64,000 nucleotides of DNA from Thermofilaceae archaeon. Lineage in GTDB: Archaea; Thermoproteota; Thermoprotei; Thermofilales; Thermofilaceae. Below the pieces are notes generated by a model. That model did no database searches and was not told the DNA's origin. It saw only the letters and a program-made list of their open reading frames with translations. The stretch covers positions 124,001-188,000 of the forward strand of contig JANXEW010000002.1 of NCBI GenBank assembly GCA_025057995.1, read 5' to 3'. Shown in pieces: positions 51,527 to 60,262 of the stretch. Made by a program: the position numbers and the translations under genes. Positions within the stretch are counted from its first letter, which is position 1; every line of letters begins with the position of its first letter.

Positions 51527-52456
51527 ATGAGAGTCTTTTTAACTGGCGGAGCCGGCTTTATAGGAAGCAATCTCGTGAAAAGATTGGTTAGAGACGGGTA
51601 TGAAGTTGTAGTACTTGACAACTTCGTCACCGGTAGATTAGCAAACGTCGAAGAGGTCGCCGACGCGATCGAAATAGTTAGAGGAGACGTGAGAAATCTC
51701 CACGACGTAGAGAAAGCCGCTAAGGGTGCAGAGGGCGTCGTCCACCTCGCGGCACTTATCGACGTCGCAGAATCTGTAGAGAAGCCGCGCCTATACCTTG
51801 ACGTAAACGTGCAGGGGACTCTGAACGTTCTTGAAGCGGCCCGCCAAGCTGAGGTCTTCATCTTTGCTTCCAGCGCGGCAGTTTACGGCAAACCGGTGAA
51901 GTTGCCTATTTGCGAGAATCACCCTTTGAACCCGCTTTCACCCTACGGGGCTACGAAAGTAGCAGGCGAGGCTCTCGTCGCAGCGTACGCTGCTACACGC
52001 GGTTTTCGTCACGTAATCCTCCGCCTTTTCAACGTATACGGGCCAAATCAGAGCAAAACGTATGCGGGAGTTGTCACAGAGTTTATGCGAAGGACGTTGA
52101 GGGGTGAGCCGCCAATAATATATGGTGACGGAACTCAAACTAGGGACTTTATATTCGTGGACGACGTAGTTGAGTATTTTGCAAGAGCTTTTGCTATCGA
52201 GAAAGTGTCAGGCGTGTACAACGTGGGTTGGGGGAAGGGCGTCAGCATATCAGAGCTTGCCAATGTGGTGACGTTAACGCTCGGTAGACCGGAATTGAAG
52301 CCCGTATATAAGCCGCCTCGTCCAGGCGATGTGAAACACTCTGTAGCAGACGTCTCTAGAGCGTATAGGGACTTCGGTTACCGACCTAAGGTGCAGCTGA
52401 AGGATGGTTTAAAAAGAGTTGCAGACGCGTTAACGTCAAACGCAAAGAATATTTAA
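51527..52456 (+). CDS. NAD-dependent nucleotide-sugar epimerase/dehydratase
   Basis: Extended short-chain dehydrogenase of 309 residues. The Rossmann motif is FLTGGAGFIGSNLV; the catalytic pair is SPYGATKVAGE (Tyr and Lys), and the substrate region LRLFNVYGPNQ is typical of UDP-glucose 4-epimerase-like enzymes. The TATA-like cgtttaata is about 30 bases before the ATG, so it is leaderless. It is 20 bases upstream of galU, which has its own TATA, suggesting a sugar nucleotide pathway for surface glycans. Confidence 0.9.
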   Translation: MRVFLTGGAGFIGSNLVKRLVRDGYEVVVLDNFVTGRLANVEEVADAIEIVRGDVRNLHDVEKAAKGAEGVVHLAALIDVAESVEKPRLYLDVNVQGTLNVLEAARQAEVFIFASSAAVYGKPVKLPICENHPLNPLSPYGATKVAGEALVAAYAATRGFRHVILRLFNVYGPNQSKTYAGVVTEFMRRTLRGEPPIIYGDGTQTRDFIFVDDVVEYFARAFAIEKVSGVYNVGWGKGVSISELANVVTLTLGRPELKPVYKPPRPGDVKHSVADVSRAYRDFGYRPKVQLKDGLKRVADALTSNAKNI

Positions 52457-52476
52457 CTTATGAACGTGAAGATCGT

Positions 52477-53361
52477 ATGAGACTACTAAAGGCCATCGTT
52501 CTTGCGGCTGGCTTTGGGACACGGCTTCTTCCCTACAGTAAAGAGATGCCGAAAGAGATGCTCCCTCTCTTTTACATCGAAAACAGTAAACCTGTCTTGA
52601 AGCCCATACTCCAGATCGTCTTCGAACAGCTCTACGAGGCCGGTATCCGAGAATTCTGTTTTGTGGTGGGTAGGGGTAAGAGAGCTGTCGAGGATCATTT
52701 TACCCCCGACTGGGATTACGTAGAACTGCTTAAAGAAAAGGGGAAGGAGAGTGAAGCCGGCATGCTTCACCGTTTCTACAAGATGGTAGAGGATTCGCTG
52801 ATAATTTTCGTTAATCAACCAGTTCCGAGAGGTACGGGTGACGCCGTAGCTAGGGCTAAGCGTTTCGCAAGCGATGGCTACTTCCTCGTAGCAGCAGGAG
52901 ATAATATCTTCCTCGGCGAAAACGTAGCTCGAAGCCTAATTCGGTTACACGATGAGCTGAGAGCTGCTATGCTAGCCGGAAAGAGGGTTGACGACCCGAA
53001 AAGGTACGGTGTCCTGGTGGGACGCGAACTGAAGGAGCGTGTAGTGAAGCTGGAAAGGATAATTGAGAAGCCTAGTGAACCGCCGAGTAACTTGGTGAAT
53101 ACTTCCCTCTACCTGCTACCTCCTTCTGTCTTCAAAGCTCTAGATGAGTGTGGTCCAAGCCCTAGGGGTGAGATAGAACTCACTGACGCTGTTCAAAAGC
53201 TCGTTGAATGGGGCGAAGACATATACGTCTACGACGTAGGGGATACCCAATGGGTGGATGTAGGCACGCCCGATACTTACCTTGACGCGGTGCTTCTATC
53301 CCTTAGGCTCTGTAAAGATCAGAAGATGATAAAAAAAGCGAAGGACGACTTAGGCGTATAA
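52477..53361 (+). CDS. galU: UTP-glucose-1-phosphate uridylyltransferase-like protein
   Basis: Makes UDP-glucose from UTP and glucose-1-phosphate; the specificity is inferred from the signature. 294 residues: KAIVLAAGFGTRLLPYSKEMPKEMLPL, VNQPVPRGTGDAVARAK and VAAGDNIFLGE; the C-terminal DVGDTQWVDVGTPDTYL is typical of GalU. aatatttaac at 52448-52457 suggests a leaderless ATG. It would supply substrate to the epimerase just upstream. Confidence 0.9.
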   Translation: MRLLKAIVLAAGFGTRLLPYSKEMPKEMLPLFYIENSKPVLKPILQIVFEQLYEAGIREFCFVVGRGKRAVEDHFTPDWDYVELLKEKGKESEAGMLHRFYKMVEDSLIIFVNQPVPRGTGDAVARAKRFASDGYFLVAAGDNIFLGENVARSLIRLHDELRAAMLAGKRVDDPKRYGVLVGRELKERVVKLERIIEKPSEPPSNLVNTSLYLLPPSVFKALDECGPSPRGEIELTDAVQKLVEWGEDIYVYDVGDTQWVDVGTPDTYLDAVLLSLRLCKDQKMIKKAKDDLGV

Positions 53362-53366
53362 GGCTG

Positions 53367-54281
53367 CTAAGGTTGACTGAATGCCGGGTTACTATCCGTA
53401 GGTATATCCTTCATAAGTTCTATTCTCCCCCGGATAAAGCGCGGTAAGTGGAACAAGTACCTGTGTACTTCCTCGTCATAGAAGGCTAAAGCTTCATTCA
53501 TTGAGGTAAGCCGCGCTTTAATTTCCTCCGCTCTAACAAACAGAGGATCTCTGCTTACGCTAGCGAGCACAAACCCCCACAAACTTATGAAGCTCGTAAT
53601 TGGAGCCACGTAGGGGCGAGCGATGGGGAATACCGAGGCAAGCGCGTTTCGTATCATAGCGAAAGTATCAAGAGTGTAACGAAGGGATGTAGCCTGCGTA
53701 ACCACCACTCCGTCTCCACTCAGCCTACGCCGTACAAGCTCGTAAAACTCCTTAGTGTATAAGAGTACTGAGGGCGTGCCCGGAATAGGGTCTGTTAAAT
53801 CAATAATTATGACATCGAACTTTTCATAACCATCTTCTACATATTTCCGCCCGTCTTCAAAAACCAGCTTCAACCGCGGGTCCTCGAAAGCCCCACGATT
53901 CCACTCCGGCATATACCTCTTACACAACTCCACAAGCTCTCTGTCAATATCCACCATGACAACTTGCTCGACGGTGGAGTATCGTAATACCTCTCTAGCC
54001 GTAGCCCCCTCTCCGCCGCCTATGATCAGTACCCTCCTCGGCTCCGGGTGCGTCACCATGGCGGGGTGAACTAGAGCCTCGTGGTAGACGCGTTCATCAT
54101 ACTCGCTGCTCTGAAGTTTCCCGTCAAGGAAAAGACACTTCCCAAACGAGAAGGTTTCAACAATATCAACCTTCTGGAACTTTGTCTCACCTGAGTATAA
54201 CACGCGCTTTACGCCGTGCATGTGAGCTTCAAACGGCTGAACCATCCACTCGACCACAAACCTCCACACTTGTTGAGTCAC
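53367..54281 (-). CDS. speE: Polyamine aminopropyltransferase
   Basis: Spermidine synthase-family enzyme that transfers the aminopropyl group of decarboxylated SAM to a diamine or agmatine. 304 residues: an N-terminal beta domain (GETKFQKVDIVETFSFGKCLFLDGKLQSSE), the SAM-like motif VLIIGGGEGATAREVLRY and the acidic MVDIDRELVELCK, then VIIIDLTDPIPG. A gatttatact TATA box (minus, about 54300-54309) fits a leaderless GTG. The precise acceptor polyamine is not determined from sequence. Confidence 0.9.
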   Translation of the reverse strand: MTQQVWRFVVEWMVQPFEAHMHGVKRVLYSGETKFQKVDIVETFSFGKCLFLDGKLQSSEYDERVYHEALVHPAMVTHPEPRRVLIIGGGEGATAREVLRYSTVEQVVMVDIDRELVELCKRYMPEWNRGAFEDPRLKLVFEDGRKYVEDGYEKFDVIIIDLTDPIPGTPSVLLYTKEFYELVRRRLSGDGVVVTQATSLRYTLDTFAMIRNALASVFPIARPYVAPITSFISLWGFVLASVSRDPLFVRAEEIKARLTSMNEALAFYDEEVHRYLFHLPRFIRGRIELMKDIPTDSNPAFSQP

Positions 54282-54317
54282 ACAGCGACGTTAGTGGAAG
54301 AGTATAAATCTTCTTTT

Positions 54318-54719
54318 TCAGTAATCGAAGAGAGGTGGTAAGTCCTTCGCCCTCAACTGAGCTTCCTTGAGCGCGTCGCGATCGGGAGGTTCTAGTCCAA
54401 GCCTCGCTGCAGCTTCTGTAACCATCGAATGCAAGACGTCGAGATGTCTTAAAGGTAGCTCCAGAGGTGTGCACACGCCAGCTTCAACGAGAAGCTCAGC
54501 TAAATCTAGATTACAAACACGGCACAAGTCCGTGATGCGAACTATTTTCAGTAAAACCCCCTCGTCTACACCGACTTCCTCTGCAAGCCTTCTTCGCTCC
54601 CTCTTTGTCAATGCTCTTTCCACGATCTCCCACAAGCTGTGCAACCCAGCCTTTCTTAAAGCCTCTATCTCTTTCCCGCTCAATAGCCTTAGCCTTGAAA
54701 CGTTCAAGGAGTCGTACAC
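54318..54719 (-). CDS. Helix-hairpin-helix protein resembling DUF4332
   Basis: 133 residues, all-helical. Residues ~60-125 (VRITDLCRVCNLDLAELLVEAGVCTPLELPLRHLD) follow the DUF4332 helix-hairpin-helix pattern, and an earlier LRKAGLHSLWEIVERALTK looks like another such unit. A nucleic-acid-binding role is plausible; nothing is known of its function. GTG start with a weak TATA-like ggattaagtt 26 bases upstream. It is the last intact gene before the decayed stretch. Confidence 0.65.
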   Translation of the reverse strand: MYDSLNVSRLRLLSGKEIEALRKAGLHSLWEIVERALTKRERRRLAEEVGVDEGVLLKIVRITDLCRVCNLDLAELLVEAGVCTPLELPLRHLDVLHSMVTEAAARLGLEPPDRDALKEAQLRAKDLPPLFDY

Positions 54720-54769
54720 ACGGCCTCCGATCGAACGGAAACTTAATCCTTTGTGTTAGTAACATTCGA

Positions 54770-54856
54770 ATGGATCCGAGGGTAGCAGTAAACATCTGTC
54801 AAAAGATGGAAAATTGCACATCCCACGTTACTCGTATTAGGGCATCCGTCAGGTAG
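54770..54856 (+). pseudogene. Short ORF, possibly the 5' stub of a lost gene
   Basis: A TATA-like aaacttaat lies about 27 bases before this ATG, giving a leaderless 28-residue ORF beginning MDPRVAVNICQKMENC. The sequence looks protein-like (two Cys, CQKMENC), but it stops early, and no convincing continuation is seen in the other two frames. It may be the head of a deleted or frameshifted gene, or a small intact ORF. Confidence 0.3.
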
Positions 54857-55045
54857 AAACTTTACTCGAAACGTGTATAGCTTTCCCGTCCCATTGTCAG
54901 ATTTTTGTTGCCTTCCAATTACCTGCCGGAGCAAGTAGGACAAGAGAGGTTTTTCTCTACATTGTATACTCCGTAGATGTTGAGCGCTGAGTTCAGATAG
55001 AGCCGTTTGCTAGCCAGTGGTATTCCTGTCTCTTTCAACCAAGTC

Positions 55046-55387
55046 TTATTCCAAAAAGTATTCAAGACCTAAAAGGATCTTGACTACTTCTTGTGCCATT
55101 AAGGCACCGATGATAGAGGTTGTAGTGGGTAAAGCTGGGATTTTTGGTCCTGAAAAACAAAGGGAGTTCCGAAACAAGAGATACGCTCGTAGATCAACTT
55201 CATCTCATTCTCGCTCATGTTACAGTTTAAACAAGCTGTGTAATGGGGGGATCACGACCTGTACGTATCCGATAAAATCACTCATGCCCCCGTCTACCAA
55301 AGGTTTTCTATTGCTTACTGCCGCATAGTTTAGTTCAAGTCTTGCAGCAGAATCATCTGGTGATTGTCCATCTCCTTCAGGCGAAGT
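55046..55387 (-). pseudogene. ThiF/MoeB/HesA-type E1 enzyme remnant
   Basis: Reading the minus strand in three frames gives successive pieces of a ThiF-family adenylyltransferase: DDSAARLELNYAAVSN then RKPLVDGGMSDFIGYVQVV; CNMSENEMKLIYERIS in a second frame; and PTTTSIIGALMAQEVVKILL in a third. These match the family's late core and C-terminal EA-K helix. At least two frameshifts and a stop interrupt it, and the N-terminal nucleotide-binding GxGGxG part is missing. The track's plus-strand ORF here is its shadow. Confidence 0.75.
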
Positions 55388-55542
55388 CTAATGATGTCGC
55401 TTAGCGGGTAAATGCGTTCTTCAATCTAACCATTAAGGAGGACATGCCTATATATTCGTCGGTGTGAGTGAACCTGTTCGTATTAAATCGTCCGAGTTTA
55501 ACGCGCCAATTACCTGAAACTTTATGTTACCTCACCCCTCGA

Positions 55543-55676
55543 CTACCTCACTTTCCAGCACCTGAAGCTGGTGATAAATAGGTTTAGGTAGCACGCGTAA
55601 TTTACTGCTGACACTCTCTTAGAGGGATAGTAAAGGTAGGGACCTATTTCAACGTAAACGCTATGGTCGCCATGCC
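55543..55676 (-). pseudogene. Open fragment with protein-like composition
   Basis: Minus-strand open stretch of about 44 codons, GHGDHSVYVEIGPYLYYPSK then RVSAVNYACYLNLFITSF, with no start codon and bounded by stops. It lies upstream of the ThiF remnant on the same strand and may be part of the same decayed locus. I do not recognise the family. Confidence 0.35.
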
Positions 55677-55751
55677 CTATTTAACCGAAGGTGATCACTG
55701 CAGATCGCTTAGGTGAGTTGAATTTTTGTTCCAAAAAGGTTCCGCCCTCGA

Positions 55752-56137
55752 TTACTCGTACGATCCAGCTTTAAACCCCCACCTGTCCGCTTCGACTGTA
55801 ACATCAATGTTCTCACCGGCGTAGACTCTTGTGTCCCCCAGCTTCGCCACAGCCCTATAATTTTTGTAGCCTACGGTGAACACCTCAAGACCCCTTTCTG
55901 CTCTGCTAACAACCTCTACAGCCGGAGCCTCTACAAGATACGTTAGCGGGATGATTCACTTTTCCTACCCCGTTCATCGATAAAGAGTCCCATCCCTGAG
56001 CACGATAGACTCACGCTCTCCTAACCGGACGACTGTGATAAGCGGAGATAGCTTCACATTCGAGAGTCTCTTGACACTAGACGACATAGGATTTAAGAGT
56101 GCAACGGTTTCATTTGTGAAAACTAGATAAATGTCCC
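55752..56137 (-). pseudogene. Frameshifted remnant of an unidentified protein
   Basis: Two same-strand open pieces flank a short interval with three stops: DIYLVFTNETVALLNPMSSS...VLRDGTLYR, then IPLTYLVEAPAVEVVSRAER...RWGFKAGSYE. In the interval another frame reads GLFIDERGRKSESS, so two closely spaced, compensating frameshifts would explain the break. A ccctatataagggg TATA-like sequence at about 56141-56153 (minus) could be its old promoter. The beta-rich composition suggests an extracellular domain; the family is unknown. Confidence 0.5.
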
Positions 56138-56153
56138 TACCCCTTATATAGGG

Positions 56154-56930
56154 AAAGCTGTGTCAGCCCCTTTCGAATCATAGCGTGGGTAAGCCCATTC
56201 TCTCAGTGAAAATTGGTGTCGTAGTCTAGAGTTTGAAGAACTAGGGTTTATGAAACAATTCTTAGGAATACATCTGAGCTAGTAAGCTACTTGAGTAGTA
56301 TCTTACCAGGATTTGGTGAGAAATTAAATAATCGTATACATAATGCCATTATATTAGGAAAATAGTAATGTTTTGAAACACTATAAGCTCATAGTTTTAA
56401 TATATCTTTAAAATTCTATTTAAAAAGTCTTACTAAAGTGAATGATTTAATGAACTTTATAAGTAAGGGTTTTCCAATGAAGATTGAACTCGATCGTACG
56501 CTACGAAAATGATATGTTTACTATCAATTCGAAACACAAATTGAAATTTTTACCTTTCAAGTAAAATATTTTTATATTAAACTTTAGCCTATACTGCAAT
56601 ACGCTGGTGCTATAAAATTCGATCTCAGTTGAGTTTCAGGTGAGTTTCAGCAACAACGAGGAATAGTTAAGCTGTGTTTTTAATATGGTCTAGGTATTTA
56701 ATTCACATATCCTAAATGAAGAAACTTCGTGTGACGATAGTTTTTAATACTGTATTAAAGGATACGGCTCACCTGTGCTCTAGTAACCTAACCAATACTT
56801 AGTTGAGTAACTTGCAGGCTAAAACGTAGAAGAGTTCGAACCCATCCCGAGTAATCTATGGTAACTGATCCTTTGAGAGTCGAAGGAAAAGGAAGATGTC
56901 ACTGTACTGGTACGGTAGAGTAAACATTTC
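56154..56930. other. AT-rich gene-poor stretch
   Basis: Almost 800 bases with no credible ORF. It contains scattered TATA-like sequences and a short tandem repeat, tgagtttcagg-tgagtttcag, at about 56632-56653. No tRNA or RNA-like fold is evident. Likely a continuation of the decayed region. Confidence 0.5.
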
Positions 56931-56976
56931 TTATATGAGGCAAAGTATTTGAAACCCCCTTTATCAACGTATCAAG

Positions 56977-57261
56977 ATGACGCGGGATCAAGCAATAGGA
57001 GCAGCTTTAATGGTTGGTTCTCTAGCTGGCATCGCGATCTACGGCTGGCTCCTTCTTACCTTCACTACCGTTATCCTCCAGCTTACTGCATTCGTTGCAG
57101 TGGCTGGGGTTTTGGGAATTCTAGCTTGGATAGGCTACACTTTAGCTACGACGCCACCGCCGAAACCGATAGAGGAAATAGAGAAGGAGATAGAAGAAGA
57201 ACTTAAGAAGCTAGAAGAAGAAGCTAAAAAAGAGTCTTCAAGTAACGTTCAGGAGACGTAA
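56977..57261 (+). CDS. Small two-helix membrane protein with charged tail
   Basis: 94 residues: two membrane helices (AIGAALMVGSLAGIAIYGWL and AFVAVAGVLGILAWIGYTLA), then TTPPPKP and a 25-residue Glu/Lys-rich helix (PIEEIEKEIEEELKKLEEEA) that could form a coiled coil. It starts two bases upstream of a secreted protein gene and is probably cotranscribed. I do not recognise a family; a membrane scaffold or adaptor for the surface proteins is speculation. Confidence 0.65.
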   Translation: MTRDQAIGAALMVGSLAGIAIYGWLLLTFTTVILQLTAFVAVAGVLGILAWIGYTLATTPPPKPIEEIEKEIEEELKKLEEEAKKESSSNVQET

Positions 57262-57263
57262 AA

Positions 57264-58940
57264 ATGAACTTCTATGAAAAAACGTTATTTTTCCTTTTCG
57301 CTGCTCTAGTTGGAGCTACAGTAGCGCTAGCCCAGCCAAGGCTCACAGTCGCAACAGACTCCAGCTTCTACGAGCCGGGAAGTAAGGTAACTGTGAGAAT
57401 TAGTGGTCCTCCGCAAGCCCCCCTAGGGCTAGAGGTCAGAGGTCCGAAAGGCGAGTTAGTTGTTCTACGGCAGCTCACTTTGGACGCTAGAGGAGTTGCG
57501 ATTTTCGCTTTTACCCTTGACCCCCAATGTAGAGAGGGGATCTACACGATTTACGTGGCTACGCCGGGCGCAGCTGCCAGCACAACCTTTGAGGTTGTCA
57601 CACGACCTTCGCCGATAATACTCATAGCCCCACCCGGTCAAGCCCTCATCGGGAAACAGGTTAACGTTCTCTGCTTCATATATCCGGGACTGCAAGTCAA
57701 GGTATCCGCCTATTCTAGGCAACATGGAGGAGATTGGATGCCCTTAGGCGAATACGAATCAAATTCCAGCGGATGGCTCATAATATATCTCACCCCGGCT
57801 AGCGAAGGAACCTACGAATTAAAAGTGGAGTTCCCCGGCACGCATGAGTACGGTCCAGCCTCAGCTATTGCAAGATTTAAAGCCGTTAAAACTGCGCCCG
57901 ACTGGAAGGTTGAAGCCCCACCAGTAAAATGGCTTGGGGAAACGCTTACCATCACTTGTGAAGGTTACGACGCTGTTATAGCTAGGACTATAGCTGGAGA
58001 GAAAACCTTCAAGTGTGGCGCTAAAGTGAAACTAGACACGCCAGGTCCATGGCTCTTCTATCCAGCTAAAGGCGATACGATGGGAACGCCTAGCATTATG
58101 ATGGTGAAAGCTAAGCTCAATACAACAGTGAAAGCTCCAACCGAAGTCGGTGTTAATGAACCTTTCTCGCTAGTGGCTAGCTTTACGCCGCCAGCGCCGG
58201 CTGTACGGGTTAACTTCGTGGACGCTGAAGGAACTGTTTTAGCAACAACGTTTTCAAAAGTAAACGGCACCGCTTTTGCACGAGCTTCAATAAGAAAGGC
58301 CGGCGAATACACTGTTAAAGCGATTCCACTTCCAACAAGTGTTTTCGAAATGGGTGAGTCTACTCCAGCGACTATCCGTGTGCTAGGTGAGAAACTACAC
58401 GTACAGTTAGTCGTTCTCGATGCTGCTGGAAGAAGGTTATACAACTCAGTTGTCGAAGTCTCAGGGGCGAGGTTTGACGCCCCTATGGGTGTAACAGATT
58501 TCACGGTTCGAGTAGGTGTGTACGATGTGAAAGTCTACTGGCGCGGCCTCCTAGTGTACGCATCAAGATTGACGTTGGAAGAACATAACGTAACGATCAA
58601 GGTTCCCCTTTATGACTTGAAAATCACAGTAGTCGACTTCCTAGGTAGACCAGCTGTAGGAGAGTTGGTAGAGCTCTACAATAACACTGAAAGGTTGGCG
58701 GTGGGCTCAGCGGGCGAGAACGGGCAACTCACCTTTATTAGAGTGCCAGTAGGAGCTTATACAGTTAAAGCTGGCGATGCCTCAAAAACGATCTCCGTAC
58801 CCGAGGATAGCGAAGTTAAACTCGTCCTCCCCCCTCCCTCCTGGCTGATTATTCTTGTAGTTTTTGTCATAGTACTTGTTATAATTATCCTAACAGCTCG
58901 TTTACATGCAAAAGTAACAATACGAAGGATCAAAAGTTAA
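57264..58940 (+). CDS. Secreted membrane-anchored multi-domain beta-sandwich protein
   Basis: 558 residues. Signal peptide 1-23 (FLFAALVGATVALAQP), then an N-terminal beta-sandwich module (about 25-115: YEPGSKVTVRISG ... IYTIYVATPGAAASTTFEV) shared with the two proteins encoded downstream on the other strand. Several further Ig-like segments follow; residues ~445-520 resemble a carboxypeptidase-regulatory module (VVDFLGRPAVGELVELYNN). One C-terminal helix (WLIILVVFVIVLVIIILTA) anchors it. Extracellular stalk or adhesin is the likely role. Confidence 0.72.
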   Translation: MNFYEKTLFFLFAALVGATVALAQPRLTVATDSSFYEPGSKVTVRISGPPQAPLGLEVRGPKGELVVLRQLTLDARGVAIFAFTLDPQCREGIYTIYVATPGAAASTTFEVVTRPSPIILIAPPGQALIGKQVNVLCFIYPGLQVKVSAYSRQHGGDWMPLGEYESNSSGWLIIYLTPASEGTYELKVEFPGTHEYGPASAIARFKAVKTAPDWKVEAPPVKWLGETLTITCEGYDAVIARTIAGEKTFKCGAKVKLDTPGPWLFYPAKGDTMGTPSIMMVKAKLNTTVKAPTEVGVNEPFSLVASFTPPAPAVRVNFVDAEGTVLATTFSKVNGTAFARASIRKAGEYTVKAIPLPTSVFEMGESTPATIRVLGEKLHVQLVVLDAAGRRLYNSVVEVSGARFDAPMGVTDFTVRVGVYDVKVYWRGLLVYASRLTLEEHNVTIKVPLYDLKITVVDFLGRPAVGELVELYNNTERLAVGSAGENGQLTFIRVPVGAYTVKAGDASKTISVPEDSEVKLVLPPPSWLIILVVFVIVLVIIILTARLHAKVTIRRIKS

Positions 58941-58953
58941 AAAATTATTTCTC

Positions 58954-60159
58954 TTAATTAGCTCGCTTTCTAGCCTTAAGAACGTAGCCTCCAGCAAACC
59001 CTGCTACAAGGCCTAACACTAGTAGGATTACAGCTATCGTAGTTGCAGTATTAGCTTGAGAAACAGCGCTAGTTAGCTGGCGTTCTAGTTCGGCGTTCTG
59101 AGATCTCAACAGCTGGTTCTCTGCTGTAAACCGTTCAATCTCCCTACGCGCAGCCGAGAGAGCATCCTCCGACTCTTTTAAGTCCCGCCTTAACTTCGTG
59201 TTCTCTCCCTCAAGCAAATCAACCAACCCCTCTAGCTCCTTAATTCTACTCAAAGTTGCGTTCAACTTACCTTCCGCTTCGCTCAGTTTACTGCTCAAAC
59301 CTTCTACCCTTTCCTCGAGTTGAATAGTATCGAGAAGTCTTCTAACCGCTAGAAGGATTTTAGAAACTAAGTCTATACTTTCAAGAGAATCGTCTACGTA
59401 ACTCGGGGAGACTTCACTTAAAGTATCGTCGGTTAGATCGAGCAATGCTAGAACTAGGCTGTCACTAGTAGAGTTCCTTAGCTTGTTCGAGAACCCTCGT
59501 AAAGCGTCGACGGAGCGCTCAAAAGCTAGCCTGATCAACTGATTCGTCCTACTTAAGGCACTTGAAGCCAAGCTGTTTGCAGCGTTAAAATCACCGGCGG
59601 CATACTTGGCTTCCCCCTCCCGCAGAGTAGCGTTGATTTCAGCGATGCCTCTTGAAACATCTAGAATGACACTTTCAAGACCGAGAGGCTGTAGTGACGA
59701 ATTCAAGCTTAAGAACACTCGAAGCAGTAGTTGAAGTCTACTCTTTGCACTGCTCAATGCGGCAGCGGCTGCAGTCTCTGGAGTTGGACCTGGGGGCGGA
59801 GAAGGAGGTGGAGCGGGGGCACCCGCTTCTACTTCAAAAGTAGTTGAGGTAGACTCACCGCCACCAGCAACATAGACCTTGTACGTACCGGTTCTACCTT
59901 GAGACGGTATGGTGAAACTAAAGGAAGCTTTCCCAACAGAGTCCGTAGTCACCTGCTTAACAGCGATAAGAGCATCAGTTGGATCGGTCACCTGAACCCC
60001 ATATACGGTGTTAGGTCTACCCTGAATCGATAAAGTAACGGTCTCACCGAGACGGTACGTTCCCTTGTCGGTCGAAACACTTAACGGGCTAGAGGCCGCT
60101 ACTAGAAACAGGATTGCTGCAGCCATAAAGACAAGGCTTATTGCACGCTTAGCCCTCAT
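58954..60159 (-). CDS. Surface protein: beta-sandwich, coiled coil and membrane anchor
   Basis: About 401 residues. Signal peptide, the shared beta-sandwich module (STDKGTYRLGETVTLSIQG ... GTYKVYVAGGGESTSTTFEV), a proline hinge PPPSPPPGPTPE, a long helical region with heptad-like coiled coil at ~285-365 (LSSKLSEAEGKLNATLSRIK), and a C-terminal helix (IAVILLVLGLVAGFAGGYVL) with a basic tail. The architecture of head, hinge, stalk and anchor suggests a projecting surface protein. The ATG at 60159 is about 27 bases from a tacttaaata TATA box. Confidence 0.72.
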   Translation of the reverse strand: MRAKRAISLVFMAAAILFLVAASSPLSVSTDKGTYRLGETVTLSIQGRPNTVYGVQVTDPTDALIAVKQVTTDSVGKASFSFTIPSQGRTGTYKVYVAGGGESTSTTFEVEAGAPAPPPSPPPGPTPETAAAAALSSAKSRLQLLLRVFLSLNSSLQPLGLESVILDVSRGIAEINATLREGEAKYAAGDFNAANSLASSALSRTNQLIRLAFERSVDALRGFSNKLRNSTSDSLVLALLDLTDDTLSEVSPSYVDDSLESIDLVSKILLAVRRLLDTIQLEERVEGLSSKLSEAEGKLNATLSRIKELEGLVDLLEGENTKLRRDLKESEDALSAARREIERFTAENQLLRSQNAELERQLTSAVSQANTATTIAVILLVLGLVAGFAGGYVLKARKRAN

Positions 60160-60206
60160 CAACCAGCATCAAGTCTCTACAGTATTTAAGTAGTGCGGTA
60201 GGTCAG

Positions 60207-60242
60207 TTAAAGATAATAAAAAACTATTTAAAGATAATAAAA
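60207..60242. repeat. Two 15-bp direct repeats upstream of a surface-protein gene
   Basis: ttaaagataataaaa occurs at 60207-60221 and again at 60228-60242, exactly 21 bases apart, two helical turns. They lie just upstream of the TATA box of the minus-strand 401-residue gene and downstream of the next gene. This placement suits an activator site, though AT-rich chance repetition is possible. Confidence 0.5.
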
Positions 60243-60262
60243 GCAAAAAATTTTCTATCTTT

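Noticed and set aside
55017-55328. 103-residue plus-strand ORF in the gene-poor stretch
   Set aside because: It lies opposite the ThiF remnant, where the minus strand holds recognisable family blocks; the plus-strand protein is Ser/Lys-rich and unrecognisable.
56632-56653. Tandem tgagtttcag repeat
   Set aside because: Only two short copies, with no unit array, spacer pattern or flanking structure; not a CRISPR or mobile-element end.
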